NCBI GenBank assembly: GCA_030549205.1
Contig: JAUKTV010000004.1
Coordinates: 930,001-994,000, forward strand
Reading direction: 5' to 3'
DNA length: 64,000 bases
DNA from: Apiosordaria backusii
Lineage: Eukaryota > Ascomycota > Sordariomycetes > Sordariales > Lasiosphaeriaceae
Shown: in pieces, positions 34,592-44,754 of the stretch
Layout: each line of letters begins with the position of its first letter
How positions within the stretch are numbered: the stretch's first letter is position 1
Position numbers and translations under genes: made by a program
Notes under the pieces: model-generated
What the model was told of the DNA's origin: nothing
Database searches by the model: none
What the model saw: the letters and a program-made list of their open reading frames with translations, nothing else

Positions 34592-35553
34592 CTACTCTTT
34601 CTTCGGCCTCTTGTTATTATCCCCCCCCTCTTGCCCATTCACCTGCTCCCCCTCATCCTCTTCCATCCTATGAACAGTCCCAGCACCCCCACCCAATTGT
34701 TCACTCAACACCCAACCACCCCCTCCATCCCATCACCCCCCTCCTCACCCTCCCCTATCCAATTCCCCTCCTCATCAAAATACTCATGCACATTCTCCGC
34801 CGTAATCCACCCCGAACTCCCCGGCATAGCAGGCGGCAACCCCCCATCCCTCGCGCCCGCAAAAACCCCACTAAAACCCTCCACCGCCTCCCCCTCAAAG
34901 ATAATCTGCGCCCCACCATCCTCATCATCATCCTCCTCATCCCCATCCTGCACCGGGTCAGGATTCAAATTTGAGCACTCCGAAATAGCCTCAAACAACC
35001 TCTCCGTCTCCGTTTTTGGCTTCCTCTCCCCTACTATTTCCCCCTCTTCCCCCTCTTTTGGTTGCGGAATAAGCGTCAACTCCACAGTCTCAAAATCCTC
35101 CTCCGACCCCCCCTCCGCCAGCTCCAGCTGGAGGTACACACTGCTGTACTTCTTCTCCGGGCTAATTTTCTGAATAGCATGAATACTAATCTGCTGGTAC
35201 GGAATCGTCAACCCGCACTCCGCCTGGGGGGAAAACAAGGTCAGGTTCTGGGAGTTGACAAAGACGTCTAGTTTCTGCTCGACGGGGGTGTCGTCGGAGG
35301 ATTGGGAGGAGGACTCTGGGCCAGAGGCAGAGAGGGCTTCGCTTTCGGGTGGGGTTGGGGCGGAAGATAAATCGGCGGGAAAGAAGGTGAGTTTGCCTAG
35401 TTGGGAGCGGGAGAGCCAGCATTTGGTTGCGATGCCGTGGTAGTGGAGGATGGGCTTGTGGTCGAAGAAGCTGGAGGGGGTTTGGGCTTGGTGTTCGGAG
35501 AGGGGGGTGTAATCCTCTAGGGAGGGCGGGGAGCGGATGGTGGTGAGGCTCAT
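34592..35553 (-). CDS. ICln/Lot5-like protein (methylosome subunit family), C-terminal frame break
   Basis: 282 aa in the uninterrupted part (35553-34705). Starts MSLTTIRSPPSLEDYTPLSEH. The PH-like ICln fold is visible as ILHYHGIATKCWLSR, a Ser/Pro-rich loop, LDVFVNSQNLTLFSPQAECG and TIPYQQISIHAIQ, then YSSVYLQLEL. The C-terminal third is acidic. ICln chaperones Sm proteins for PRMT5-dependent snRNP assembly and has been linked to volume regulation. The open frame stops at 34705 after EGVVGC. An adjacent frame continues with EQLGGGAGTVHRMEEDEGEQ to KRPKKE and a stop at 34592, as in typical fungal members. One base appears to be missing in a G run near 34725. The short form may also be the real one. 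Confidence 0.8.
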
Positions 35554-35854
35554 TTTTGCGAGGTGGTTGTGGTGGTTTGTGGTGGGATGGGGTTGGAGCT
35601 GGTGGTGATGTTTATTTGCGCGGGATGAGTCGCTGGAGCTGTGTCAAAATTTGGTGGGGTCGAGCTTTGGCTTATCGATAACCTTATCGAGACGTCCCTC
35701 TTCGTCATGCAGCGGCGTGGCCAGGAGGGTTCTCGGGCAAAGTTTGAGCAAACGCGTCGCACTTGTGCAAGTCTTGTCAATTTGGTCAATCTCGAGTCTG
35801 AACAGAAAGTAGCAATCACATCGAAATATTATATCAAACGCACCGTTTATCACC

Positions 35855-36498
35855 ATGCACGACAACCGTACGTCTCTGTCCCAGTTTCTCCCAGGACATG
35901 CTAACAACAGCCAGGCTCCCACCCCCTCCTCCAACAAGTCCCCTTAACTGTCTCTCCCTTCGTCAACCTCCCAACCGCCACAACCCTCCCATACACATAC
36001 AAACCCATGCCTTCCGCCCTTCCCCCATCAGCTTCGGGCATCATATCAGCAGACTCCTCCACAGGCGAGTCCAACCAACCCAAATACGTCGTCTCCCCCT
36101 CAGGTCACGCCGCCCATCCAAACGACATCATCGCGTCCTGTCGAGCCCTCCGTGATCACATCGCCAAACTTACATCTGATGCCGAAGCCGAGATCCGCGC
36201 GATAGACGAGAGGATAAAAGCTGCCGAGCTGGCCGAGAAGAGGAGATTAGCGCCGGGGTGGTTGGATAGTGATGTGAGAGTTTTACAACCGGAGAGAAAG
36301 AGCATCGCGCTGGACGGGCAAGGGCTGGAGGCTCTTGGTCAGCTACATATTGGCGAGGGTGGTCATGAGCAGGGGCAGCAACAGCAACAGCAGCAGCAAG
36401 GGCATGGGCCGGGAGGGGCGAGCGAGATGGCGGTGCCGGATGAGGGGGCCGAGTTGGATAGGGCGTTTGGGAGGCTTGAGATGGGGGGCTCTAGATGA
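35855..36498 (+). CDS. Conserved-looking small protein with coiled coil and poly-Gln, unknown function
   Basis: 198 aa if a 13-nt first exon (35855-35867, MHDN) is joined to 35915-36498 by GTACGT...CCAG with a GCTAAC branch site. This restores RSHPLLQQVPLTVSPFVNL in frame ahead of MPSALPPSASG. Without it the protein would start at 36007 (163 aa). The middle (RALRDHIAKLTSDAEAEIRA and IDERIKAAELAEKRRL) is a probable coiled coil, followed by APGWLDSDVRVLQPE. The C-terminus has eight Gln and Gly-rich sequence. It is divergent from ICln with a short shared promoter. I do not recognise the family. Confidence 0.6.
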
Positions 36499-36963
36499 TT
36501 TGATATTGGTTACTCTTATTTATAGGCTTGAAGATAGCCAGCGGACATGGTGACATTGGCAGCTCTGATGGTTTGGTGCTCTGACCCTAACCCTGGCGGT
36601 GGGCGGAGCTACCCCAGAAAGTCCACAGCTTGGCATTTAAGCCGTGGTTGAATCGACAGACCAGATACCCAGTGGAGTAACTTTATATTCAGCTTTCTGA
36701 GACGTAGATTTTCTGTCGGAACCATTGCATCTTTTTGCTCGACATCGGACTTCAACCTTGATGAACGACCAGTCCGGGTTTCCAACACCAACAAGTCATA
36801 CCCAATACGGCTAGCGCACCCATTTAACCTCCAGCTCCACATCTCCAAGATCCGCCTTGCAAGTCGCGTCTCATCACCAAAGCTTCCCAATTTCTTGAAC
36901 TTTGCGACAGCCAAAACCATCCTAATCAACCACACCACACACTTCCCACCAAATAATTTCAAA
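36499..36963 (+). other. Intergenic and MFAP1 leader
   Basis: No further gene. The upstream in-frame ATG at 36895 gives 23 non-conserved residues and is more likely in the leader. Confidence 0.5.
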
Positions 36964-38115
36964 ATGGGCCTCCCACCCCGACGCGCCCGCTCCCCCTCCG
37001 AATCCGGTTCCGATTCCGGCTCCGCCTCTGGGTCCGAAAGCTCCTCCAGCGAAGAAGAATCCCCCCGCCGCCGCCCACTCATGGCCCGCCCGAAATTCAT
37101 CCCCAAGTCCCAGCGCAACAAGACCGCCGCCCAGATCAAAGCCGAGCAAGAAGAAGCTCTCGCCCTTGCAGAAGAAGAAGCCCGAAAAAAGGCCGCCGAT
37201 GCAATGGTCGAGGAACAAATCGCGAAAGACTTACTTGCGAGGCAGTCGGGGAAGAAACACTGGGATGATGACGACGAGGTGGAGAATGAAGTTGATGACA
37301 CGGATGATATTGACTCCGAGGCGGAATATGCAGCGTGGAAACTGCGAGAGTTGAAAAGGTTGAAGAGGGAGAGGGAGCAGATTGAGGAGAAGGAGAGGGA
37401 GCTGGCAGAGGTGGAAAGGAGGAGGAATCTAACGGAGGAGGAGAGGAGAAGGGAGGATGAGGAGTATTTGAAGAAACAAAAGGAGGAGAAGGAAGGAAAA
37501 GGGAAGGTGGCGTATATGCAGAAATATTTTCATAAGGGGGCTTTCTACAATGATCAGGGGCAAGAGGCGGGGTTGGTGGGGAGGGATATCATGGGGGCGA
37601 GGTTTGCGGATGAGGTCAAGAATCGGGAGTTGCTGCCCAAGGCGCTGCAGATGAGGGATATGACGAAGCTGGGGAAGAAGGGGGCGACGAAGTATAGGGA
37701 TATGAGGAGTGAGGATACGGGGCAGGGGGGTGGGGTTGCGGGGGGGAATAGGAGGGGAGGGCTTGATGATAGGGGGCTGGATGAGAGGTTTCAGAGTGAT
37801 AATCGAGGGGGGTGGAGGGAGAGGGAGGGAGGTGGTGGTGGGGAGGGGCCGAAGGGGTCGAATGCGATTCCTTTGGGGGAGAGGAGGGAGAGGACGAGGG
37901 ATGATAATCGAGGTCAGGATGGGTACAGAGACCGGGATAGGGATAGGCGGAGGGATGATGATGACCGTGATAGGTATCGGCGACGGGACGACAGTCGCGA
38001 TCGACGGCGGTCACGATCGAGATCGCGGTCCCCAAGGCGGAAACGCTCACCTTCACGGGAACGGGAGAGGGATCGCCATGAGAGTGACAAGCGGAGGAAG
38101 ATTGATACCCGGTAA
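36964..38115 (+). CDS. MFAP1-like spliceosomal protein
   Basis: 383 aa, single exon. The start MGLPPRRARSPSESG was chosen for its CAAAATGG context and Ser-rich N-terminus. An acidic Ser-rich segment (SSSSEEESPRRRP) is followed by FIPKSQR, long charged helices (KAEQEEALALAEEEARKKAA and WKLRELKRLKREREQIEE) and the signature KGKVAYMQKYFHKGAFYND with GRDIMGARFADEVKNRELLP. The C-terminus is an RS/RD-type tail (DRDRDRRRDDDDRDRYRRRD). MFAP1 is a core component of the pre-mRNA splicing machinery (B-complex) in the nucleus. Length is near that of human and fungal orthologues, with a Gly/Arg-rich insertion between the conserved domain and the RS tail. Confidence 0.92.
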   Translation: MGLPPRRARSPSESGSDSGSASGSESSSSEEESPRRRPLMARPKFIPKSQRNKTAAQIKAEQEEALALAEEEARKKAADAMVEEQIAKDLLARQSGKKHWDDDDEVENEVDDTDDIDSEAEYAAWKLRELKRLKREREQIEEKERELAEVERRRNLTEEERRREDEEYLKKQKEEKEGKGKVAYMQKYFHKGAFYNDQGQEAGLVGRDIMGARFADEVKNRELLPKALQMRDMTKLGKKGATKYRDMRSEDTGQGGGVAGGNRRGGLDDRGLDERFQSDNRGGWREREGGGGGEGPKGSNAIPLGERRERTRDDNRGQDGYRDRDRDRRRDDDDRDRYRRRDDSRDRRRSRSRSRSPRRKRSPSRERERDRHESDKRRKIDTR

Positions 38116-38294
38116 AAGTGCCACTTCTGTTGTTTTGTATACTACAGTACATAATAAATGACAAGTTTGAGAGTTCATTTTCGGTGGGATCAATGGTTTC
38201 GCCTACCAACCATCGTTTGAAAATACCCAAAAATCACCAAAAATAAACAAGACGGCGATCTTGATGACATCGAGAATCGACGACGGCGAGGTTG

Positions 38295-38475
38295 AAAAAA
38301 CAAAAAACAAGGCAAAAGCTCACCGGCCAGCCCCTCTAAAGGGCCAGCCGGCTACGAAACCCACGAGAGGGTTTCTTGGGCGGGAATCGAACGGGGGACC
38401 TCCCGGTGAGTCAGGGGCCTGCGAGCAGGCAGCCCTCCCAGTACTTACTTACCACTTGGCCATTTGGCCACCACT
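38295..38475 (-). ncRNA. Pol III-like element: A box, B box and T-run terminator
   Basis: On the minus strand, TGGCCAAGTGG (38462-38452, consensus A box) is preceded by an overlapping TGGCCAAATGG. It is followed 59 nt later by GTTCGATTCC (38392-38383, consensus B box), and 76 nt after that by two T6 runs (38307-38302, 38300-38295). A perfect 7-bp stem (GAAACCC/GGGTTTC, 38356-38375) lies between B box and terminator. The T-stem bases do not pair, so it is not a functional tRNA. A tRNA-derived SINE or Pol III ncRNA is the best guess; a chance arrangement cannot be excluded. Confidence 0.35.
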
Positions 38476-38782
38476 GGGAAGGTTCGGTGATTATTCCAGT
38501 GTTTGAACTAATACATAAACCGTGGTACGTGATGCAGAGAGCCGTGGCATACTGCTAGTGATGCCTTATTTACAAAGCACCAACTGACACTGAGATGCAG
38601 CCTATGACTGCGACTTATTCACCCACCCAACCCAGTTCTTGTCAGTTTTGGGAACGGTAACAGAGAGTTGAACAGTGTTAGTCGAGATAGACCTCTTCCA
38701 ACACCCACAGCCACCAAGAGTATCAACATTATCCTTTTTATACAACCACTACCTATCCCATCATCATCATCATCATCATTAC

Positions 38783-40887
38783 TCACACCCTCGTAATCTC
38801 CACCCTCGCCCTCTCAAATATCTTATGCGCCAACATCCCCCCCGTCTGCTCCTGCTTGGACAAATCAGGAGGATAAACCGTCATCTTCGCGTACGTCCCC
38901 GCTCCTCTCCTTTTCGACAAATACCCCGGGTTAATAACCAGCACACTTTCAACAACCTATCCAACACCATTAGTTAGCTCTCTCTTCTTGTTCACACCAC
39001 ATCAACAGCGCGAGGGAAAAAAAAAACATACCTTAGCAAAAGGCGGCAAACTACTCGGCACAACCAGCACATCCGGCCTCACATTCACCATCTCCCCCAA
39101 CTTCAAATACCCCACATCCAGCACCGCCCCCGGCCCAACCCCATCCCCCTTCCCCGTCTTCGGCAGCTTCCTCCTATCCGCCGGTGGAAACAACGGAAAA
39201 TAATGCCTCTGCTCGACCAGATACCTGCACGCCCTCTCAAGCAACCTCGGCTCCTGCGGCCTTCCCCCAACCAGCTCCTCATGTCTCAGTTCAAAGAGGA
39301 CATCCTGGCTGCTGATTCCAAGGACAATCTCATTCATACTTAACGTCATGGGATTTCCTATTATCTTCGCCGCTTTGGGGAGACCTAATTCCCTACGCGG
39401 GAAGGCGTCCTGAGGCCAGGAGACGTGCTTGTCTAGTACGTCCCTGACGGAGGGGATGAGGAGGATGGTGATGTTTGGATTGGCGGAGGCGAGGCGGTTA
39501 AGTGCCGGGGAAATGAGGTATTTGAACACGGTGGACATGGTTGCTGTGTCTGGGTCGACTGAGGACAAAAATTCTTCCGGGAGGTCGAAATCGCCTGAGG
39601 CGATCAAAGGGTGCTCCATGTCTATAAACGGGCCGGTGAGAACCAAAGCATCGACGTAGATATCAGCTGCTTCGTTGCAGAGGGCTTTCAGGGGTTCGAA
39701 ATCGAGGTTGTCGTCTGCCGTGTAGGGTCCTGAGGCAAAAATCACGTTCAGAGGGGCAGGGTCGGAGTCGCTGTCCATTGCGTCTGGGCCGCCACGGAGG
39801 CGCTGGATGTGGGCGTTGAGGGAGTCAGGGGTGGAGGCTGCGTTGGGGAGGAGGGGCAATTCGAGGATTTGATGGATGGTGAATTCGTGGCCGTTGCTGT
39901 TGACGCCTTTGAGGGCGACGATTTGGCCGGGGAAGAATTGATAGCCTTTGAGTTTGGAAACGTTGAGGGGGACGCGGAGGCCACCGCCCATTCGGCGGGA
40001 GGTTTCTAAGACTAGCGAGGCGGTATTGAGCTTGCCTTCTGAGGAGTCTGAGGCGATTCGGCCGACAGCGACGATTTCGGAGGTGCTTTGGCTGGCGGCG
40101 CTGCCAAAGGCGGATTCTTCTAGTTTGTGGTGTTGCATGACCAAGGTGACGAAATCGTCTATCCGGTCGTCGAGGATTTCGGAGGACTCGGATACCTTCA
40201 TGGCGAGGGGTTTGTATCCGAGTTTCTTTTGGTCCGAGGCTGCGGTGAGCTTGATTCGGGATTCGCTAAAGGGGGCGATAGGGGGTTCGGCGGCTGGGAG
40301 CTGGTCGTTGAGGATTTCGACTGTGTCGCCTGCATTTGGTCTGTCGTTGAAGGATGATGGTCTATCGCGGTCAGCGTCTGGGCAGTGTTGTATACACAGA
40401 GACCCGCAACCTACGGAATAGCACCCATGGAGTTGAGCTGGTCTTCCAACTTGACTGGCGAGCTCGCCGGCTCAGCCTTAACACGGGTGACTGCTGGTGT
40501 TCTCCTTACACCGGCCTTGGAAGCTCTTCCTGCGCCTGGTGTTGTAAGGCTATCCAACATTCCAAACACATCACCGCCGCTGACTCTGGGTGCCCGTGGT
40601 GTCGCTGAGATGCCTTTCTCGGTCTTGATCTTGACATGCGATCGGCTATTTCTCTCGAGCGTATCATGCAAGTCTTGCTTGAAGTGTCGGAGGGTGTCGA
40701 TGGAGGTTTGGGCCGCATCAATGTCCATCTTGATACAGTACGATTCCCATTTGAAGAACAGGTCCTCGACAGACAGCTGGTGCAGGCGCATAATCGACCG
40801 TAGTTCGGCGACGACATCGGCTTCGAGTTCCTTGTTTCCTGAGCCGAACTGCTCGTTCAGCTCAGCGATGATTTCCGTTTCAGACAT
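38783..40887 (-). CDS. pol12: DNA polymerase alpha-primase B subunit (Pol12)
   Basis: 658 aa from exons 40887-40415, 40361-39032 and 38956-38783. Introns are GTAGGT...ATAG and GTATGT...ATAG. The start MSETEIIAELNEQF was taken over an upstream in-frame ATG at 41031. The N-terminal helical domain (KELEADVVAELRSIMRLHQL) is followed by a basic Pro-rich linker. The OB fold comes next (VAVGRIASDS, GGGLRVPLNV, FFPGQIVALKGVN). The inactive calcineurin-like phosphoesterase domain follows (VIFASGPYT, DALVLTGPFIDMEHPLI, ITILLIPSVRDV, GNPMTLSMNE, SSQDVLFELRHEEL). The last exon ends FERARVEITRV. Pol12 tethers the catalytic subunit and primase at replication origins. Two MCB sites lie upstream. Confidence 0.9.
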
Positions 40888-41006
40888 CTTGTAGTATTTC
40901 CCTGCACAATTGGTGACGGCGCTGTGCTGTCGACGTTGCTTGCTCTTGGTTACCTCGACCCGAGGGGCAGTTGATTGATCAATATGGTCGAACAGTTCGA
41001 AGTGGG

Positions 41007-41021
41007 ACGCGTTTGACGCGT
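41007..41021 (-). promoter_or_regulatory. Two MCB (MluI) boxes upstream of pol12
   Basis: ACGCGT at 41007-41012 and 41016-41021, plus AACGCGC at 41035-41040, about 120-150 bp upstream of the pol12 start. ACGCGT is the binding site of MBF (Mbp1/Swi6), which drives G1/S expression of DNA-replication genes in yeasts. The site also lies in the upstream region of the divergent PDR16-like gene at 41526. Confidence 0.65.
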
Positions 41022-41525
41022 TCAGGACCACTTAACGCGCTGTGGAGATCATTGCTGCAAAGCGCGCTAGCCCGCCTTAGCTGACAGATTTACAGGGGAT
41101 TTGCTGATCTCAGCGCTCAAAATTGGGACCCGCTGTTGACTGCTCCCCAAGCCAATCGGAGTGTTCCAAAAGGGAGATCGATTGAGGCTTTGGGATCAGG
41201 GGTTGATATCTGGCTGGGTTTCCCTATCAACCACCTCTTTGCCATTGTTTCTTTTCTTCTCTGCTCTCGACACTTGTCTGGTTTTGTTTCTGCAGCTCTA
41301 TAATTGTAATCTGTTCTGTCCCGTTACAGTCCCATCATTCGAACTTTGTTGTCCCCACGAGGCACACCGGAACGGCGGTGTCTTTTGTTGACCGACAAGT
41401 AATTGTTTGTTAAATTGGGCCCCACTCCTTCAAGACTACTTATACCACTTGCTGACCTCTTTCTCAGAGTTCTTGGGCATTTCACTCAGCAATCAGCACC
41501 TTAAACAACCTCTCTGCACGGCGCC

Positions 41526-42581
41526 ATGTCGACTGAAGCCCTCAAAAACCCATTGCCCTTTCCCGTTGCTGGCAGCCAGCCTAAGGAGCGCCCTACTTTG
41601 GAGGCCGAGCAGCAAAAGAAGTATGAGTGGCTTCTTGAGCAAGTCAAGGCCTGGACAGAGATCCCCTCCACCCAGGGCAAGGCAGGCCCGCTCACAGACA
41701 GCGAGAAGTTTTGGTTGACTAAGGAGTGCCTGCTGCGCTACCTGAGGGCTACTAAGTGGAATCAGCAGGATGCCGAAAAGCGTCTGCTCGAGACTCTTAC
41801 CTGGAGGAGGGAGTACGGCGTGGAGGAGCTGACTGCCGACCATATCTCCCCCGAGAACGAGACCGGCAAGCAAATTCTCTTGGGTTACGACAAGGAAGGT
41901 CGTCCCTGCCACTACCTCAACCCAGGCCGTCAGAACACTGAAGCATCCCCCCGCCAGGTCCAGCATCTTGTCTTCATGGTGGAGCGTGTTATCGACATCA
42001 TGCCCCCCGGACAAGAGACTCTAGCGCTTTTGATCAATTTCAAGCAGAGCAAATCCCGTTCCAACACATCACCTGGTATTGGTCTGGCCCGCGAGGTTCT
42101 CCACATTCTCCAGCATCACTACCCCGAGAGACTGGGCAAGGCGCTTATCATCAACATGCCCTGGGTGGTGACTGCCTTTTTCAAGCTCATCACGCCGTTT
42201 ATCGACCCGCACACGCGCGAGAAGCTCAAGTTCAATGAGGACATGAGCCAGTACGTGCCGACGGAGCAGATGTGGTCCGAGTTCAGCAGCGGCAAGCTCG
42301 CCTTTGAGTACGACCACAGTCAATACTGGCCGGCTTTGCAGGAGCTTTGCAAGGAGAGGCGGGAGGCTCGGTGGCAGAAGTGGGTTGCTGGCGGGAAGCA
42401 AATTGGTGAGTCGGAGGACTATCTGGCTGGTACGATTGCAGCTGGAGTTGGGGCTACAACAGAAAAGACGGCCGCTGCACCTGCTGCTGTACCTGCTGCT
42501 GCGCCAGCCGTCGAGGCCAAGACGGCAGAAGTCACGACGTCGGAAGCTGCTCCGGCGGTGGTTGCGGCGCCCGCAAACTAA
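41526..42581 (+). CDS. Sec14-like phosphatidylinositol transfer protein, PDR16 type
   Basis: 351 aa, single exon; the start MSTEALKNPLPFPV fits the family length. The CRAL-TRIO N domain (EKFWLTKECLLRYLRATKW, ETLTWRREYGVEEL) is followed by the lipid-binding core with ENETGKQILLGYDKEGRP, YLNPGRQNT, RQVQHLVFMVERVIDIMPPG, EVLHILQHHYPERLGKALII and PFIDPHTREKLKF. The close match to yeast Pdr16 is from memory. Pdr16 binds phosphatidylinositol and sterol, is found at the cell periphery and lipid particles, and affects azole tolerance. The C-terminus is an Ala/Pro-rich tail (AAAPAAVPAAAPAVEAK) beyond the folded domain, absent from yeast. It is divergent from pol12. Confidence 0.9.
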   Translation: MSTEALKNPLPFPVAGSQPKERPTLEAEQQKKYEWLLEQVKAWTEIPSTQGKAGPLTDSEKFWLTKECLLRYLRATKWNQQDAEKRLLETLTWRREYGVEELTADHISPENETGKQILLGYDKEGRPCHYLNPGRQNTEASPRQVQHLVFMVERVIDIMPPGQETLALLINFKQSKSRSNTSPGIGLAREVLHILQHHYPERLGKALIINMPWVVTAFFKLITPFIDPHTREKLKFNEDMSQYVPTEQMWSEFSSGKLAFEYDHSQYWPALQELCKERREARWQKWVAGGKQIGESEDYLAGTIAAGVGATTEKTAAAPAAVPAAAPAVEAKTAEVTTSEAAPAVVAAPAN

Positions 42582-43074
42582 GGAGCTTGATGTCTAGACA
42601 TTGCGTGTAAACCTTGTTGTGTCTTCCTGGAGCTGCAGTTTCAATACCCTTACGTAGTCTAATATTTTTTTGGTCTTTCACATGCTTCGTTTTTGGTGTT
42701 CAGCTCGGTGACTCTAAACGCCACATTTTTTGTTTCATCCACTGCATTGGCCAGCTTAACGAGGTGTCGTTGGCGGGCAACGGAGAATTACGCGGCCGGC
42801 AGAACATGACTTCGGAGACATACGACAGCGCAATTGTTGTTGAGAGACCTCAACGTGGTCTGTATAGTTGGAATAGCAGGGCTGAAGTGCGCACCTCGCC
42901 TAACTATAAGATACAGTCTAGCGTCCTTCGAATGTGTCTCTTGATCTGTTCGTCAGCTACCCCTCACCTCGCTTGACTTATAGAGACTCAAACCAACCCC
43001 TCCTACCGAGCTTTCACAACCACTTCTCCTGCCCACATTCAATCATCTCTTTGTTTCATAGCTATACCCTCACA
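42582..43074 (+). other. Intergenic, no gene seen
   Basis: 3' flank of the PDR16-like gene and promoter/leader of the oxidoreductase gene. Nothing recognisable. Confidence 0.5.
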
Positions 43075-44295
43075 ATGTCCACAGAACAACCCCCTCCAAA
43101 AACAACCCAAGCATGGACCTACACCTCCCCCTCCACCTCCCCCCGCTCCGCCCTCTCCCTCACCCCCTCCCACCCCGTCATCTTCCCCCCTCCTCCTCCC
43201 TCCTCATCATCTGAAGAAACCCTCCTCGTCTCCGTCTCCTACGCCGCCCTAAACCCCGGCGACATCGTCGCCTTGACTTGCATCCCCTACCTCGTCCACT
43301 CCACCCCCTCCTCCGTCCCAGCCTTTGACTTCACCGGCGTTGTCCTCTCCTCCCACATCCCCTCCTCCTCCCCTTCAACCTCTGTTCAGCAAAGATTCCA
43401 CCCAGGAGACAAAATAATTTGTTTCCCGCCCCTCCAACACATGTTCAAATCCGGCATCGGCGGACTTCAGAAACTTGTCCCCATCCCCGCGAGGTACTGC
43501 GTTAAGCTACCCCCGGGGAAGAAACTGCTTGAAGGGGCGGGGTTGATGCTCACCGGGTGCACAGCACTCCTGCAGGTGAGGCAGGCTGGTGTGAAAAAGG
43601 GGGATAAAGTCCTTGTCGTGGGAGCGAGTGGTGGGGTGGGGAGCGCAGCGGTGCAGCTTGTAAGGGATGTTGTAGGGAAGGAGGGATATATAGTGGGGGT
43701 TTGCTCGGGGAGGAATGTTGAGTTGGTGAAGGGGTTGGGTGCGGATGAGGTAGCTATGCCACCCCCCTACCCACCCACTCACTCACAGAAGTGATACCCA
43801 TCAAGTCAATGCTAACGAGATCAGGTGATCGACTACACCCAGCACAAAAACCTCGCTGGATACCTAACCTCCCGATTTGGAGGGGATGATACCAAGTTCG
43901 ATCACATCATCGACGGCTTTGGGAACCAATCCCTCTACAAAGCCTGCGCCGGGTTCCTAAAAGAAGACGGCGTCTACGATGCAGCAAGTATTCACTACGA
44001 CTCCTACCGCTACTGGGACCTCTTCAAATCCGTCGTCAAAATCGGGCTGAACATCGTCTGGCCGAGGAGCCAGTGGCTGGGGGGCACCGGGCGCAAGTTC
44101 AAGATTTGCAGCTTGGACGACCCCGGGTTGGAGATGATGCAGCACTTGGCTGATATGCTTGGGGAGGGGAGGCTCAGGGTCGCTGTGGATAGTGTCTGGG
44201 AGTTTGAAGAGGTTCACAAGGCGTTTGATGTTTTGCTTGCGGGGCACGCGGCGGGGAAGGTGGTGATCAAGGTTGGGGAGGGTGAGGAGCAGTGA
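43075..44295 (+). CDS. Quinone-oxidoreductase-like MDR enzyme (zinc-independent), 381 aa
   Basis: Exons 43075-43749 and 43825-44295, joined by GTAGCT...TCAG (phase 0). The start MSTEQPPPKTTQAWTY begins the catalytic GroES-like domain. YAALNPGDIVALT and VPAFDFTGVV are family marks, then the NAD(P)H Rossmann motif KGDKVLVVGASGGVGSAAVQ (about residue 180-200). The second exon continues VIDYTQHKNL, DHIIDGFGNQSLY, EFEEVHKAFDVLLAGHAAGK and a short acidic tail. The Cys/His ligands of the zinc alcohol dehydrogenases are not visible in the usual GHE region, so the enzyme is probably a quinone or enone reductase. Substrate unknown. It probably acts in the cytosol; no targeting signal is seen. Confidence 0.85.
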
Positions 44296-44754
44296 TTGTT
44301 TGAAGATGTGCCTGGTGTTGGGTTTGTATGGCTTTCATGGTTGGGGTTGGAGGGACCCTTGGCGCTTGTTTTTAGGAACATACCCAGCTTTTACTTCAAT
44401 GATTGGAATAATGATAATAATGTTTGTTTATTTAGTAGTAGTTATGATGCGTGTATATATGCGGCGGTATACCTTTTTCCTCCCACCTCAGGGGCCCCTA
44501 GATACAAAATATCCCCCCCCCCTTTATATATCCGCAAAAGCTCGCGCTTTCAAACATGCAAATGTGGTATATAGGTAACTCCCAAACTCCTAAATTTCCC
44601 TTGCCTGAAAATGCAAACCACACACAAGAAAAAAAACGACCCCAGTTGTAACGGGTATCTTTCTAACCACCACCACCCCACCCTGACATTACTTTCATCC
44701 CGCCATATATACAGCCCATCCTCAATCATTCATCATCACCCAACCAACCCCCCT
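44296..44754. other. Convergent 3' intergenic region
   Basis: Between the oxidoreductase and flippase 3' ends. It contains a C-run followed by TATATA-type sequence (about 44511-44530). No gene. Confidence 0.5.

Noticed and set aside
36609..37301. 230-residue minus-strand open frame
   Set aside because: Antisense to MFAP1; low-complexity Ser-rich mirror of its acidic/Ser codons.
37616..38230. 204-residue minus-strand open frame
   Set aside because: Antisense to the RS/RD tail of MFAP1; Pro/Ser/His-rich mirror of that repetitive sequence.
38340..38475. Functional tRNA gene
   Set aside because: A and B boxes fit, but the T-stem and acceptor stem cannot pair and no 5'/3' ends match; kept only as a Pol III-like candidate.
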